Assembly: GCF_030315685.1 (NCBI RefSeq) | Contig: NZ_JASXSI010000019.1 | Location: 1 to 64,000 of the forward strand | Direction: 5' to 3' | Source of the DNA: Gordonia sp. ABSL11-1 | GTDB lineage: Bacteria > Actinomycetota > Actinomycetes > Mycobacteriales > Mycobacteriaceae | DNA: 64,000 nucleotides | Shown here: piece after piece, positions 28,246 to 38,403 of the stretch | Layout: each line of letters starts with the position of its first letter | Numbering within the stretch: the first letter of the stretch is position 1 | Program-made: the position numbers and the translations under genes | The notes under the pieces: model-generated | What the model saw: the letters and a program-made list of their open reading frames with translations, nothing else | Database searches by the model: none | Told to the model about the DNA's origin: nothing

Positions 28246-28725
28246 ATGCGCTGCCCGTTTTGCAAGAACGAAGACACCAAGGTCATCGACTCGCGTGTCG
28301 CCGATGAGGGGCAGGCGATCCGACGACGCCGTTCGTGTGCGGAGTGCGGTCGCCGGTTCTCGACGGTGGAGAGCGCAGTCCTGTCGGTGGTCAAGCGCAA
28401 CGGCGTGACCGAGCCGTTCAGTCGCGAGAAGGTGATGCGCGGGGTTCGCCGCGCGTGCCAGGGTCGTGACGTCGCGGAGGACGCGCTCGCGAAGCTGGCG
28501 CAGCAGGTCGAGGATGCGGTCCGCGCGTCGGGGTCGGCCGAGATCCCCAGCAACGAGGTGGGGCTGGCCATCCTCCGGCCGTTGCGCGATCTCGATGAGG
28601 TCGCCTATCTGCGCTTCGCCTCGGTCTACCGATCCTTCGACTCGCTGGAGGACTTCCAACGGGAGATCGACGACCTGCAGGGTGACCTCAGCCAGGAGAA
28701 GTCGGTCGACCCGGCAGGCACCTGA
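28246..28725 (+). CDS. nrdR: Transcriptional repressor NrdR
   Basis: A 159-residue repressor of ribonucleotide reductase genes. The zinc ribbon has CPFC near residue 3 and CAEC near 31. The ATP-cone (about 46-136) contains [20 protein letters not shown] and [21 protein letters not shown] 28246 gives the invariant MRCPFC start and has GTGAGGA upstream. A TATCCT -10 at 28155-28160 gives a leader of about 80 nt. It is convergent with hrpA with only 13 bp between. Confidence 0.96.
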   Translation: MRCPFCKNEDTKVIDSRVADEGQAIRRRRSCAECGRRFSTVESAVLSVVKRNGVTEPFSREKVMRGVRRACQGRDVAEDALAKLAQQVEDAVRASGSAEIPSNEVGLAILRPLRDLDEVAYLRFASVYRSFDSLEDFQREIDDLQGDLSQEKSVDPAGT

Positions 28726-28738
28726 CTGCCTCGCCGTC

Positions 28739-31700
28739 TCAGGTGAACTCGGCGATCGATCGCACGGCCCGCTTCTCCGAGATGGGATACGCGGTGCCGA
28801 GTCGCTGCGCGAAGATACCCACCCGGAGTTCCTCGATCAGCCAGTGCGCGAATTCGTCGAGCGCGGAGCGACGTGCTGCCGGGAGTTGCGCCGATCGCTG
28901 ATTCCATCGGGCCACGACCCGATCGATGGCGGCCACCCCGTCGCGATCGCGTGACGGTGCGACGGACAGATCGGCCAGCCGGTGCTCGGCCGCCTCGAGA
29001 TACCGCGGGATGTTCGCGAGATGGCGGTGTGGCGTCGTGGCGACGAACCCGTCGAAGACGAGTTCGGCCAGCTGTTCGGCCACATCGTCGGCAGCGAGTG
29101 TGCCACTGAGACCATCGATCTCGCGGCGCAGCGGCGCCACACGCCGCAAGACCTCGGTCGCCGAGGCGAAGATCTCGGGTGCCTTGGCTGCCACGGCCGG
29201 CCGCATGCGATCGGCCAGCTCGGTGAACTGCTCAGGTGTCCGGATCGACGCGAGATCCCGCGTCGCCGCGAGGTCGCGGATCGCGCGGCGGGTACAGTCG
29301 CCGATCAGGTCGTCGGGCCGCAGATACGGGCTCTGGCTGAGCGCGAGGCGTCCAGCCGGGTCCAGGGTCCCGGTGATCTTGCGCGACAAGGCCGGCAGCC
29401 GGAGTTCGAGCAACGCGACCACCGCCTCGGTGAGTCGTCGGTCCCGTTCCGCGGTGGAGGCCGCCAGGCCGGTGCGGACACCGACGATGCGGTTGCGGTC
29501 CGTGGCGACCTCGAGTGTCGGGTACCGAGTGATCGCCTGCCCGGCGACGGTCGACGTCTGCTCGTCCGCCAGGTTGCCGATGCCCTCGGCGGTCCAGTCC
29601 GTGAACACCTCACGTCGCGCCGGAGCGTCGTCCTCGGTGTCGGTGAGACGCTTCTTGAGTGCGGTGAGCGACTTCCCGCTGGCGATCGTGGCGCCGTCGC
29701 GGCCGACGACGGCGAAATTCATGGTCAGGTGCGCCGGGATGCGTTCGAGGTCGAAATCCTTGGGGGACACCGTCATCGTCGTGATGGTCGACAGTTCGCG
29801 GGCCAGCCCCACCGTCAGGGGTTCGGCGCGCGGGGTCAGGCGGGACAGTGCGAGGTCGGCGAATCGCTGGGCCGGCGCCATCGACTTGCGCAGCGACTTC
29901 GGCAGCGACTTCACGAGCTCGGTCGCGAGTTCGGATCGCAGTCCGGGCACGGTCCAGTCGAAGCCGGCAGTCCGGACATGGTCGAGCAGCGGACGCGGGA
30001 TGACGACGGTCACCCCGTCGTCGGGTGCTCCGGGTTCGAAACGGTAGCGCAGTTCCAGACGTGTCTCGCCCTGCTGCCAGGCGCCCGGGAAGTCGGTGTC
30101 GGCGACGGACACGTCGGCGGCGACGTCTTCGGGCCGGAGGTCGAGGAGGTCGGGATCGGAGCGTCGCGCCGCCTTCCACCAGGTGTTGAAGTGACGAGTC
30201 GACACCACGTCGGCGCCCACGCGGGCGTCGTAGAAGTCGAACAGCTGCTGCTCGCTGATGACCACGTCCCGGCGCCGGGCCCGGTGCTCGACGTCGGCGG
30301 CGGCCTCGAGTAGATCCCGGTTGTGCTGGAAGAAGCCGTGATCGGTGCGCCAGTCGCCCTCGACGAGCGCGTGTCGGATGAACATCTCGCGCGACGTGAC
30401 GGGGTCGATGGCGCCGTACGGGACGCGTCGCCGGGCCACCAGCGGCACCCCGTACAGCGTGACGCGTTCATACGCCATCGCCGCGCCCCTCTTTCCGGAC
30501 CAGTGCGGCTCGCTGTAGGTGCGCCGCACCAGATCGCCTGCCAGCTTCTCCGCCCAGAGCGGATCGATGCCGGCCACCGTGTGGGCGAACAGCCGCGACG
30601 TCTCGATGATCTCGGCAGCCATGATGAACGACGGCGGCTTCCGGGCCAGCGACGACCCGGGGAAGATCGCGAGTGTCGTGTTCCGGGCGCCGGTGAAGTC
30701 TCGTGTGTCGCCCTGACGGACAGCGATGTTGCCCAGCAGTCCGGACAGGATCGCACGGTGGATCGCGTCCGGATCGCGTTCGCTGCCGGGGACCGTCCAG
30801 GTGAGGTCGGCGACGATACGCGACAGCTGCCGGTGCAGTTCGGTCCATTCGCGGATTCGCAGGAAGTGGAGGAACTCGCGCTCGCAGAGCCGGCGGAACT
30901 GGTTGCCGGACAGCTCTCGTCGTCGTTCCTCGAGGTAGGACCACAATTCCAGGTAGGTGAGGAACTCGGACCCGGGAACCGCGAATCGACGATGTGCGGC
31001 GTCGGCGGCCTCGCGGTTCTCGGCCGGCCGCTCACGGACGTCGGCCAGCGAGAGTGCCGCTGCGATCACGAGAATGTGGTCGAGACAACCGAGTTCGTGC
31101 CCAGCGATGAGCATGCGCGCCAGCCGTGGATCGACCGGGATGCGGGCCATGTCACGCCCGACCGGCGTCAGCACGGGTTCGTGGTCGTCGCGGGTGGTCT
31201 CTCGGATGGCGCCGAGTTCGGTGAGGACGGCCATGCCGTCGCGGATGGCGCGCGCGTCGGGAGGCTGGACGAACGGGAACGCGGACACGTCGCCGAGGCG
31301 CAGGGCGGCCATCTGCAAGATCACCGCCGCCAGATTGGTGCGCAGGATCTCCGGGTCGGTGAAGGCCGGTCGGGCGTCGAAGTCGTCCTCGGTATAGAGA
31401 CGGATACAGATTCCCGGGGCCACACGGCCACACCGGCCGGCCCGCTGTCGCGCACTGGCCTGGGAGATGGGTTCGATAGGCAGCCGGTTCACCTTGGAGC
31501 GTGTCGAATAGCGGGAGATGCGGGCGGTGCCGGTGTCGATGACGTAGCGGATGCCCGGGACCGTGAGCGATGTCTCCGCGACATTCGTCGCCAGCACGAT
31601 GCGGCGCCCCGAGGACGGCGCGAAGACGCGTTGCTGGTCCGCGATCGAGAGTCGCGCGAACAGGGGCACGATCTCGGCGCCCGCCGACACCCGGTGCCCG

Positions 31701-32644
31701 AGAGCATCGGCGGTCTCGCGGATGTCCCGCTCGGTCGGCAGGAACACCAAGATGTCGCCGGTGCGGCGCGACGACCACAGGTCGCCGACGGCCTGATCGA
31801 TCGCCTGGGCCTGGTCGAGATCGCGGTGGTCGGAGTCGGGGTCGCGGGCGTCGCCGAACGGGCGATAGCGGATCTCGACGGGGTGGGCCCGTCCGGACAC
31901 CTCGAGGATCGGCACCTCGGTCGACTCGTCGCCGAAGTGCCGCGCGAAGCGGTCCGGTTCGATCGTTGCCGACGTGATGATCACCTTCAGGTCGGGACGT
32001 CGCGGCAACAGGCGTTTGAGATAGCCGAGGATGAAGTCGATGTTGAGACTGCGCTCGTGCGCCTCGTCGATGATGAGCGTGTCGTAGTGGCGTAACAGGG
32101 GGTCGGTGCCGATCTCGCGCAACAGGATTCCGTCGGTCATCACCTTGACGAGGGTGTCGGCGCCGGATCGGTCGGTGAAGCGGACGGAATAGCCGACGGC
32201 GTCACCGATCTCGGTCGCGGTCTCGTCGGCGATACGCCGGGCGACCGAACTCGCCGCGATGCGCCGCGGCTGGGTGTGGCCGATCACGCCGCGGACGCCT
32301 CGGCCGAGTTCCAGGCAGATCTTGGGGAGCTGCGTCGTCTTACCGGATCCGGTCTCGCCGGCGACGACGACCACCTGGTGATCGGCGATGGCGGCGGCGA
32401 TCTCGGCGCGCGCCTCGGAGACCGGCAGCTCCGGTGGGAAGGAGATGACGGGCACAGTGGCCCGCCGACGATCGATCCGGCGTTGCGCCGACTCGACGTC
32501 GGCGGTCAGACGCGTCCACGCCGCTGCCTGTGGCGACCGCCCCAGCTTGTCGAGCCGACGGTGCAGTCGATGAGCATCGACGATGGTGAGTTCGGAGATC
32601 TGGTCGGCGAGCTGTCGTCGGTCGTCGGTGGTCGGCGCGGGCAT
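28739..32644 (-). CDS. hrpA: ATP-dependent RNA helicase HrpA
   Basis: A 1301-residue DEAH-box helicase. Walker A is GETGSGKTT at 96-104 and the DEAH motif is IIDEAHERSLNIDF. The arginine-finger motif lies in QRAGRCGR. HA2 and OB-fold domains follow, then the DUF3418 C-terminal region typical of HrpA. It likely acts on mRNA or structured RNA. ATG 32644 (MPAPTTDD) is preferred over an upstream frame extension to 32740 that lacks homology and crowds the divergent aminotransferase. Confidence 0.93.
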   Translation of the reverse strand: MPAPTTDDRRQLADQISELTIVDAHRLHRRLDKLGRSPQAAAWTRLTADVESAQRRIDRRRATVPVISFPPELPVSEARAEIAAAIADHQVVVVAGETGSGKTTQLPKICLELGRGVRGVIGHTQPRRIAASSVARRIADETATEIGDAVGYSVRFTDRSGADTLVKVMTDGILLREIGTDPLLRHYDTLIIDEAHERSLNIDFILGYLKRLLPRRPDLKVIITSATIEPDRFARHFGDESTEVPILEVSGRAHPVEIRYRPFGDARDPDSDHRDLDQAQAIDQAVGDLWSSRRTGDILVFLPTERDIRETADALGHRVSAGAEIVPLFARLSIADQQRVFAPSSGRRIVLATNVAETSLTVPGIRYVIDTGTARISRYSTRSKVNRLPIEPISQASARQRAGRCGRVAPGICIRLYTEDDFDARPAFTDPEILRTNLAAVILQMAALRLGDVSAFPFVQPPDARAIRDGMAVLTELGAIRETTRDDHEPVLTPVGRDMARIPVDPRLARMLIAGHELGCLDHILVIAAALSLADVRERPAENREAADAAHRRFAVPGSEFLTYLELWSYLEERRRELSGNQFRRLCEREFLHFLRIREWTELHRQLSRIVADLTWTVPGSERDPDAIHRAILSGLLGNIAVRQGDTRDFTGARNTTLAIFPGSSLARKPPSFIMAAEIIETSRLFAHTVAGIDPLWAEKLAGDLVRRTYSEPHWSGKRGAAMAYERVTLYGVPLVARRRVPYGAIDPVTSREMFIRHALVEGDWRTDHGFFQHNRDLLEAAADVEHRARRRDVVISEQQLFDFYDARVGADVVSTRHFNTWWKAARRSDPDLLDLRPEDVAADVSVADTDFPGAWQQGETRLELRYRFEPGAPDDGVTVVIPRPLLDHVRTAGFDWTVPGLRSELATELVKSLPKSLRKSMAPAQRFADLALSRLTPRAEPLTVGLARELSTITTMTVSPKDFDLERIPAHLTMNFAVVGRDGATIASGKSLTALKKRLTDTEDDAPARREVFTDWTAEGIGNLADEQTSTVAGQAITRYPTLEVATDRNRIVGVRTGLAASTAERDRRLTEAVVALLELRLPALSRKITGTLDPAGRLALSQSPYLRPDDLIGDCTRRAIRDLAATRDLASIRTPEQFTELADRMRPAVAAKAPEIFASATEVLRRVAPLRREIDGLSGTLAADDVAEQLAELVFDGFVATTPHRHLANIPRYLEAAEHRLADLSVAPSRDRDGVAAIDRVVARWNQRSAQLPAARRSALDEFAHWLIEELRVGIFAQRLGTAYPISEKRAVRSIAEFT

Positions 32645-32749
32645 GATGGTTCCAGGATATTCTCCCCGTCGCGCGGGGGCGTCACGCGCCCGCCGGTGCG
32701 CGCCGGACCTGATTCGGCCCGTCGTCCGACCACCCTGCATGATTGGGGC

Positions 32750-33979
32750 ATGGCAGGTTCACTCTGGCACGGTTTCGCCGACATGGGCTCGGTCACCTCG
32801 AACGGCCCGTTCGTGGTCAGTCGCGGGCACGGGACACGCATCTGGGATGCCGAGGGACGCGAGTACCTCGACGCCACCGCAGGTCTGTGGTTCACCAACA
32901 TCGGGCACGGGCGCACCGAGGTGGCGCAGGCGGTCGCCGATCAGCTCGGGCGGCTCGCCCATTACTCGGGATTCGGTGACCTGACCGCCGACGTCACGGT
33001 GGATCTCGCCGACCGGCTCGCCGAGATCGCGCCGGTGCCCGGCAGCAAGATCTTCTTCACCTCGGGTGGCAGCGATTCCGTCGACACCGCGGCGAAGCTG
33101 GCGCGGCGCTATTGGCATGAACGGGGCAAGCCCGAGAAGAACATCATCGTGGGCCGCACCAAGGCGTATCACGGCATGCATGTCGCCGGTACCGCGCTCG
33201 CCGGGATCCCGGTGAACCGCGAAGGCTACGGGGAACTGATGGCCGACGCCGAGACGGTGGAGTGGGACAACGCCAAGAGCCTCCTGGGGCTCATCGAACG
33301 GCTCGGCGCCGACCGGGTCGCGGCCTTCTTCTGCGAGCCGATCATCGGCGCGGGCGGTGTGTACCTCCCGCCCGAGGGCTACCTTTCCGAGGTCCGCCAG
33401 ATCTGCCGCGACCACGATGTGCTGTTCGTCGCCGACGAGGTCGTCACCGGCTTCGGCCGTATCGGCGGCGATTCGTGGTTTGCGTCGTCACGGTTCGACC
33501 TCGAACCCGACCTGATGACCACCGCCAAGGGCCTCACGTCGGGCTATGTCCCGATGGGTGCGGTGTTCATCGCCCCGCGCATCGCCGAGCCCTTCTACGG
33601 GGGTGGGGTCTGGTGGCGCCACGGCTACACCTACGGCGGTCACGCAGGAGCGGCGGCAGCAGCGATGGCCAACCTCGACATCATCGAGAAGGAGGGGCTG
33701 CTCGCCGAGGCATCGCGTCTCGAAGGCGATCTGGCGCGGGCACTCTCGCCCCTGACGGACCTCGAGTCGGTCGCCGAGGTGCGGACCGGGCTCGGCGCGG
33801 TCTCGGCAGTGCAACTGGCGGACCCGGCACAGGCGATCCCGACGATCGGCCGACTCCGCGAGTGCGGGGTCAGCGGTCGCGCCGCAGGCCAGGGAGCCCT
33901 GCAGATCTCGCCCGCCTTCGTCATGACCACCGACGAGGTGACCGAGCTCGCCGACCGGACGCGCGCCGCGCTCTCCTGA
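32750..33979 (+). CDS. Class III PLP-dependent aminotransferase
   Basis: A 409-residue fold-type I aminotransferase (omega-amino acid/acetylornithine group). Cofactor-binding motifs are FTSGGSDSVDTAAKLARRYW, then AYHGMHVAGTALAG and VADEVVTGFGRIG. The PLP lysine is K260 in TTAKGLTSGYVPMGA. It transfers an amino group from an omega-amino donor to a keto acid such as pyruvate; the actual donor cannot be read from sequence. ATG 32750 is a reasonable start 105 bp from divergent hrpA. A strong hairpin follows. Confidence 0.88.
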   Translation: MAGSLWHGFADMGSVTSNGPFVVSRGHGTRIWDAEGREYLDATAGLWFTNIGHGRTEVAQAVADQLGRLAHYSGFGDLTADVTVDLADRLAEIAPVPGSKIFFTSGGSDSVDTAAKLARRYWHERGKPEKNIIVGRTKAYHGMHVAGTALAGIPVNREGYGELMADAETVEWDNAKSLLGLIERLGADRVAAFFCEPIIGAGGVYLPPEGYLSEVRQICRDHDVLFVADEVVTGFGRIGGDSWFASSRFDLEPDLMTTAKGLTSGYVPMGAVFIAPRIAEPFYGGGVWWRHGYTYGGHAGAAAAAMANLDIIEKEGLLAEASRLEGDLARALSPLTDLESVAEVRTGLGAVSAVQLADPAQAIPTIGRLRECGVSGRAAGQGALQISPAFVMTTDEVTELADRTRAALS

Positions 33980-33992
33980 CCGAGACGGACCG

Positions 33993-34033
33993 ACGACGGC
34001 AGGCCCGCCGGAATCCGGTGGGCCTGCCGTCGT
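33993..34033. terminator. Bidirectional terminator, aminotransferase / ahpD
   Basis: ACGACGGCAGGCCC (33993-34006) pairs with GGGCCTGCCGTCGT (34020-34033), extended inward by a G-T wobble and CCGG/CCGG. The total is about 19 pairs with a 3-base loop. It lies between convergent genes. Confidence 0.85.
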
Positions 34034-34046
34034 ATGTGTGGTCGGA

Positions 34047-34580
34047 TCAGACGCCGGCGAGGACCTCGGTCGTCGCGATCGCCTGCGCGACACCGGCGAC
34101 GATCGAGGCGACCTTCAGCGCCTCGAAGATCGCCTCACGATCGACGCTCGCTTCGCGCAGCGTGTTCTCGTGGGCGCCGACACAGTGTTCACAGCCGTTG
34201 ATGGAGGACACCGCGAACGACCAGAGTTCGAACAGCGCCTTGTCGACCCCGGGATTGCCGATGATGTTCATCCGCAGGCCGGGACGGAGATCGTCGTACT
34301 TGCCGCCGAGGAATCCTCGACCACGGTAGAAGACGTTGTTCATCCCCATGATCGAGGTCGCCCCGAGCGCAGCGTTGTAGGCCTCGGCCGACAGCGTGTC
34401 GGCTGCCTCCTCGGCGATCTCGGCCAGCACCTTGGCATTACGGGTCGCCGCGGCCGTCGACAGCAATGTGCCCCATAGCTGCTCCTCGGTGAGGGCGGTG
34501 GTCCGGCTGATCGAGCCGAGATTCAGCTTGAGATCCTTGGCGTACTCGGGAAGTGCGTCCTTCAGGTTGTCGATGCTCAT
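34047..34580 (-). CDS. ahpD: Alkyl hydroperoxidase AhpD
   Basis: A 177-residue AhpD that reduces oxidised AhpC. The active-site motif is GCEHCVGAH with C130, C133 and H137, the same numbering as the M. tuberculosis enzyme. The helical CMD fold is evident in [19 protein letters not shown]. It lies 11 bp downstream of ahpC, in the same operon. Confidence 0.96.
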   Translation of the reverse strand: MSIDNLKDALPEYAKDLKLNLGSISRTTALTEEQLWGTLLSTAAATRNAKVLAEIAEEAADTLSAEAYNAALGATSIMGMNNVFYRGRGFLGGKYDDLRPGLRMNIIGNPGVDKALFELWSFAVSSINGCEHCVGAHENTLREASVDREAIFEALKVASIVAGVAQAIATTEVLAGV

Positions 34581-34591
34581 GCGGTCTCCTC

Positions 34592-35179
34592 TCAGACGCT
34601 CGCGGTGAGCAGTTCACCGGCGTCGATGGTCGGGTCGCCCTTGCGCCAGTTGCAGGCGCAGAGTTCGTCGGACTGCAGCGCGTCGAGCACGCGCAGGACC
34701 TCGTCGACATTGCGGCCGACCGATCCGGCGGTGACCGAGACGAACTGGATCTCATTATTGGGGTCGATGATGAAAGTGGCGCGGTCAGCGACCCCGTCGG
34801 CGTTGAGAACGCCTGCAGCGGAGGCCAGTTCACGCTTGAGGTCGCTCAGCATCGGGAACGGCAGCGTCTTGAGGTCCTCATGCTGTGCGCGCCACTGGAA
34901 GTGCACGAACTCGTTGTCCACAGATGCGCCGAGAACCTGGGCGTCACGGTCGGCGAACTCGTCGTTGAGCTTGCCGAAGGCAGCGATCTCGGTCGGGCAC
35001 ACGAAGGTGAAGTCCTTCGGCCAGAAGAAGACGATCCGCCACTTGCCGGGATGATCCTCGCTGGTGACCGTCGTGAAGTAGTCATCGGGCTGCTGTGCGT
35101 TCACCTTGGACAGATCGCCGCCGATGACGGCGGTGAGATCGTAGGCGGGGAACTGATCGCCGATTGTGAGCAGAGCCAT
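34592..35179 (-). CDS. ahpC: Alkyl hydroperoxide reductase AhpC
   Basis: A 195-residue 2-Cys peroxiredoxin reducing organic peroxides and hydrogen peroxide. The peroxidatic cysteine is C61 in FTFVCPTE. The resolving cysteines are in SDELCACNW (about 174 and 176), the three-cysteine pattern known from M. tuberculosis AhpC. ATG 35179 gives the family start [11 protein letters not shown]. It is divergent from oxyR across 132 bp. Confidence 0.96.
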   Translation of the reverse strand: MALLTIGDQFPAYDLTAVIGGDLSKVNAQQPDDYFTTVTSEDHPGKWRIVFFWPKDFTFVCPTEIAAFGKLNDEFADRDAQVLGASVDNEFVHFQWRAQHEDLKTLPFPMLSDLKRELASAAGVLNADGVADRATFIIDPNNEIQFVSVTAGSVGRNVDEVLRVLDALQSDELCACNWRKGDPTIDAGELLTASV

Positions 35180-35290
35180 GCGCTGTTTCGCTCCTCGTGG
35201 TGGTGTGGATCGGTACGTCATGTGCGCGAAGGAATTCGTCGTCAGACATGCACCATCGTGCCGGATTCTCGGCTAGAGCGAAACGTGATG

Positions 35291-35309
35291 ATAGGCACTA
35301 TATTGATAG
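35291..35309. promoter_or_regulatory. OxyR operator between ahpC and oxyR
   Basis: ATAG-gca-CTAT followed after four bases by ATAG, abutting the oxyR start. This matches the ATAG/CTAT elements of OxyR-type operators and would allow OxyR to control both itself and ahpCD. Confidence 0.65.
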
Positions 35310-35311
35310 GC

Positions 35312-36259
35312 ATGCCCAATAGAACTTATCAGCCGTCGGTGACCGGGCTCCGGGCTTTTGTCGCCATCGCGAAGCGACGCCACTTCGGTTCCGCCGCTGA
35401 GGATCTCGACCTGAGTCAGCCGACGTTGTCGCAGGCGCTGAGTGCTCTGGAGGCGGGACTCGGGATGCAATTGGTGGAGCGGACCACCCGGCGTGTCTTC
35501 GTGACTCCGGAAGGGGAGCGGTTGTTGCCCAAGGCGATCGCGGCAGTGGACGCGGTCGACGACCTCGTGGCCGAGGCCTCGGGCCGTGGCGATCCCTTGT
35601 CCGGTGGCCTACGACTGGGACTCATTCCCACTGTGGCGCCGTATATCCTGCCGACAGTGCTGCGCGGCATCGGCGAGCGACTGCCGTCGCTGGAGCTGCA
35701 GATCATCGAGGATCAGACCGGCCGCCTGCTCCGTCAGTTGAGAGACGGATCACTCGATGTCGCGATCATGGCGTTGCCCACCGTCGAACGCGGATTGACC
35801 GAGATTCCCATGTACACCGAGGACTTCGTGCTCGCGCTGCCTGTCCGGCACCCGCTGGCCGGTCGTCGCCGGGTCGATCCGGCATCGTTGGCCGATCTGC
35901 CGCTGCTACTTCTCGATGAAGGACATTGCCTCCGAGATCAGGCGCTGGAGGTGTGCCGGTTGGCCGGCGTCGCTCCCGAACTCGGCCAGACACGGGCGGC
36001 GTCGCTGGCGACGGCGGTGCAATGTGTGGAAGGCGGGCTGGGGGTGACGCTGATCCCGCAGACGGCGGTGGCAGCCGAGACCGACGGCGGATCACTCGCC
36101 ACCGCCACGTTCGCGCGACCGCGCCCGGGCCGGCGGATCGGATTGGTGTTCCGCGAGTCGGCCGGCCGGTCGGATTCCTATCGGACCCTGGCCGGAGTGA
36201 TCGCCGAGATCGTCGACGCGACGGGCGACGTGCAGCGTGAACAGGGAATGAGGGAGTAG
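35312..36259 (+). CDS. oxyR: Peroxide-sensing LysR regulator OxyR
   Basis: A 315-residue LysR regulator. The N-terminal helix-turn-helix is in [20 protein letters not shown] and [13 protein letters not shown]. The redox pair is C206 and C215 in [14 protein letters not shown], the OxyR signature. It is intact, unlike the oxyR of M. tuberculosis. Divergence from ahpC and the ATAG/CTAT operator support the role as peroxide-responsive activator. Confidence 0.95.
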   Translation: MPNRTYQPSVTGLRAFVAIAKRRHFGSAAEDLDLSQPTLSQALSALEAGLGMQLVERTTRRVFVTPEGERLLPKAIAAVDAVDDLVAEASGRGDPLSGGLRLGLIPTVAPYILPTVLRGIGERLPSLELQIIEDQTGRLLRQLRDGSLDVAIMALPTVERGLTEIPMYTEDFVLALPVRHPLAGRRRVDPASLADLPLLLLDEGHCLRDQALEVCRLAGVAPELGQTRAASLATAVQCVEGGLGVTLIPQTAVAAETDGGSLATATFARPRPGRRIGLVFRESAGRSDSYRTLAGVIAEIVDATGDVQREQGMRE

Positions 36260-36300
36260 GGGGGTCCCGGCGTGAACCGTGAGCCGGCCCGGGGCCGAAC

Positions 36301-38403
36301 TCACCCGCGGGTGAGTGTCATCTCCTCCCATTCGTCCAGGAGGCTGGAGTCGACCCCGCGGACCGCGTCGCCGAGCTGCTCGGTGATCTCGATGATCGCG
36401 GGCGTGCTCACCGTGTTCGGCAGCCCTTGCCGCAGAACGCGATAGCAGTCGGACAAGTAGCGCAGCACGACACCTTCGCTGCGTGCGAGGCCGTAGGCCG
36501 AGATGAGTTCGTTGAACGTCATCGCGCGCTCGAGCATCTCGCGGAGCACAGATTTCGGCGACGGCGGATAGGACGACACCCACGGATGCCCGCGGCGATA
36601 CACACCGTAGGCGAACTCGATCTCCTCCGCGAGTGGCCGCGGCCAGGTGATCTCCTCGAGTCGGGCCATGCGTTCCTCGTATTCGACCCCGTCCGCCTTC
36701 ATCTCGGCCAGCGCCGCATCACGGGCGGCCTTGCGCTGCGCGAACACGAGTGGACGTGGATCCTCGAGGGTCGACTCGAGGATCGACACCACGTCCAGCG
36801 GATAGGTGGAGGAGTCGGGATCGAGGATCTCGAACGCCGCGACGGCGAACGAGGAAAGTGGATTGGTGAGCGCGAAATTCTCGGGCATGTCCACCGACAA
36901 CCGGACATTGCGGCCGTCCTCGTCGGGGGCGTCGAGCTGCACCACGATGCCCGATTCGCGGAGTCCGCGGTAGAGCTCGATCGTGTGTCGGATGTGACGC
37001 AGCTGGCGGTTGCGTGGCTCGTGACTCTCCTCGAGGAGATGCCGCATCGCGGCGAAGCAGTCACCAGGACGCGACAGCACCTCCATGAGGATGGCGGTGG
37101 TCATCCGGAAATGGGATCGCAGTGGCTCGTCGGGCGCGTCGATCAACTGGGTGAAGGTCTTCTCGCCCCACGACACGAAGCCCTCGGGGGGCTTCTTGCG
37201 TACCAGCTTTCGCAGCTTCTTCGGGTCGTCGCCCGCCTTGGCGACCGCCCGTGCGTTCTCGACGTCGTGTTCGGGGGCCTGTGCGACAACATAGCCGACG
37301 GTGTCGAATCCTGCCCGGCCCGCGCGGCCCGCGATCTGATGGAACTCGCGGGCCCGCAGACGGCGCACCCGGGTTCCGTCGTACTTGCTCAGCGAGGCGA
37401 ACAGCACCGTGCGGATGGGGACGTTGATGCCGACGCCGAGGGTGTCGGTCCCGGCGACCACCTTCAGCAGGCCCTGCTGGGCCAGTCGCTCCACGAGCCG
37501 TCGGTAGCGGGGCAGCATTCCGGCGTGGTGCACGCCGATCCCGGCACGCAGCAACTTCGACAGGGTGCCGCCGAACCCGGTGTGGAAACGGAAGTCGCCG
37601 ATCGCGGCGGCGATCACCGCTCGCTCGGCCTTGTCCGTGATCTTCGCCGACAACAGTGCCTGCGCCCGCTCGACGGCGGCCGCCTGGGTGAAGTGGACGA
37701 CGTAGATCGGGGCTCGGCCCGCGGTGATGAGTTCTTCGATCGTCTCGTGGACCGGGGTCATCGCGTAGCTGTGTTGGAGCGGCACCGGCCGTTCGGTGCC
37801 GGTGATCGCGCTCGTCGGACGACCCGTCCGGCGGCCCAGGTCGTCGACGAAGAACGACACGTCGCCGAGTGTCGCCGACATCAGCAGGAACTGAGTGTGG
37901 GGGAGTTCGAGGATGGGAACCTGCCACGCCCAACCGCGATCGGGTTCACCGTAGTAGTGGAACTCGTCGGCGACGAGCATGCCGATGTCGCTGCGCGAAC
38001 CGTCGCGCAGGGCGAGATTCGCGACGATCTCCGCCGTGGCACAGATGATCGGTGCGTCTGCGTTGACGGCCGCGTCGCCGGTGAGCAGTCCGACCTCCGC
38101 GGCCCCGAAGGTGGCGCACAGCTCGAAGAATTTTTCGCTGACCAGGGCCTTGATGGGCGCGGTGTAGAACGCGCGTTCGCCTCGACACCGCGCGAAGTAG
38201 ATGGCCCCCGAGGCCACGAGGGACTTGCCCGACCCGGTCGGCGTCGCCAGGATCACGTTGCCGCCCGAGATCAGCTCGAGCAGCGACTCCTCTTGATGGG
38301 AGTAGAGCTCGATGCCGCGGTCTTTCCACCAGGACGTGAAGTTCGCGAATGCGGTGTCCTCGTCGGCGACCGGAGTCAGGTACGCCTCGCCCGCGGCGGT
38401 CAC
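36301..38403 (-). CDS. DEAD/DEAH helicase with DUF3516
   Basis: A 700-residue superfamily 2 helicase of the Ski2-like type with a C-terminal DUF3516 region. Walker A is ATPTGSGKS at 53-61. The Walker B variant is VADEFHYYG. Motif III is SATLGD and motif VI is HQIAGRAGRAGFDT. From about 470 to the end lies the family-specific part (LSSFAVAAFEILDP and LREMLERAMTFNEL). RNA or DNA substrate is not established. ATG 38403 overlaps the upstream PAC2 stop by 4 bp, so the two are translationally coupled. Confidence 0.88.
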   Translation of the reverse strand: MTAAGEAYLTPVADEDTAFANFTSWWKDRGIELYSHQEESLLELISGGNVILATPTGSGKSLVASGAIYFARCRGERAFYTAPIKALVSEKFFELCATFGAAEVGLLTGDAAVNADAPIICATAEIVANLALRDGSRSDIGMLVADEFHYYGEPDRGWAWQVPILELPHTQFLLMSATLGDVSFFVDDLGRRTGRPTSAITGTERPVPLQHSYAMTPVHETIEELITAGRAPIYVVHFTQAAAVERAQALLSAKITDKAERAVIAAAIGDFRFHTGFGGTLSKLLRAGIGVHHAGMLPRYRRLVERLAQQGLLKVVAGTDTLGVGINVPIRTVLFASLSKYDGTRVRRLRAREFHQIAGRAGRAGFDTVGYVVAQAPEHDVENARAVAKAGDDPKKLRKLVRKKPPEGFVSWGEKTFTQLIDAPDEPLRSHFRMTTAILMEVLSRPGDCFAAMRHLLEESHEPRNRQLRHIRHTIELYRGLRESGIVVQLDAPDEDGRNVRLSVDMPENFALTNPLSSFAVAAFEILDPDSSTYPLDVVSILESTLEDPRPLVFAQRKAARDAALAEMKADGVEYEERMARLEEITWPRPLAEEIEFAYGVYRRGHPWVSSYPPSPKSVLREMLERAMTFNELISAYGLARSEGVVLRYLSDCYRVLRQGLPNTVSTPAIIEITEQLGDAVRGVDSSLLDEWEEMTLTRG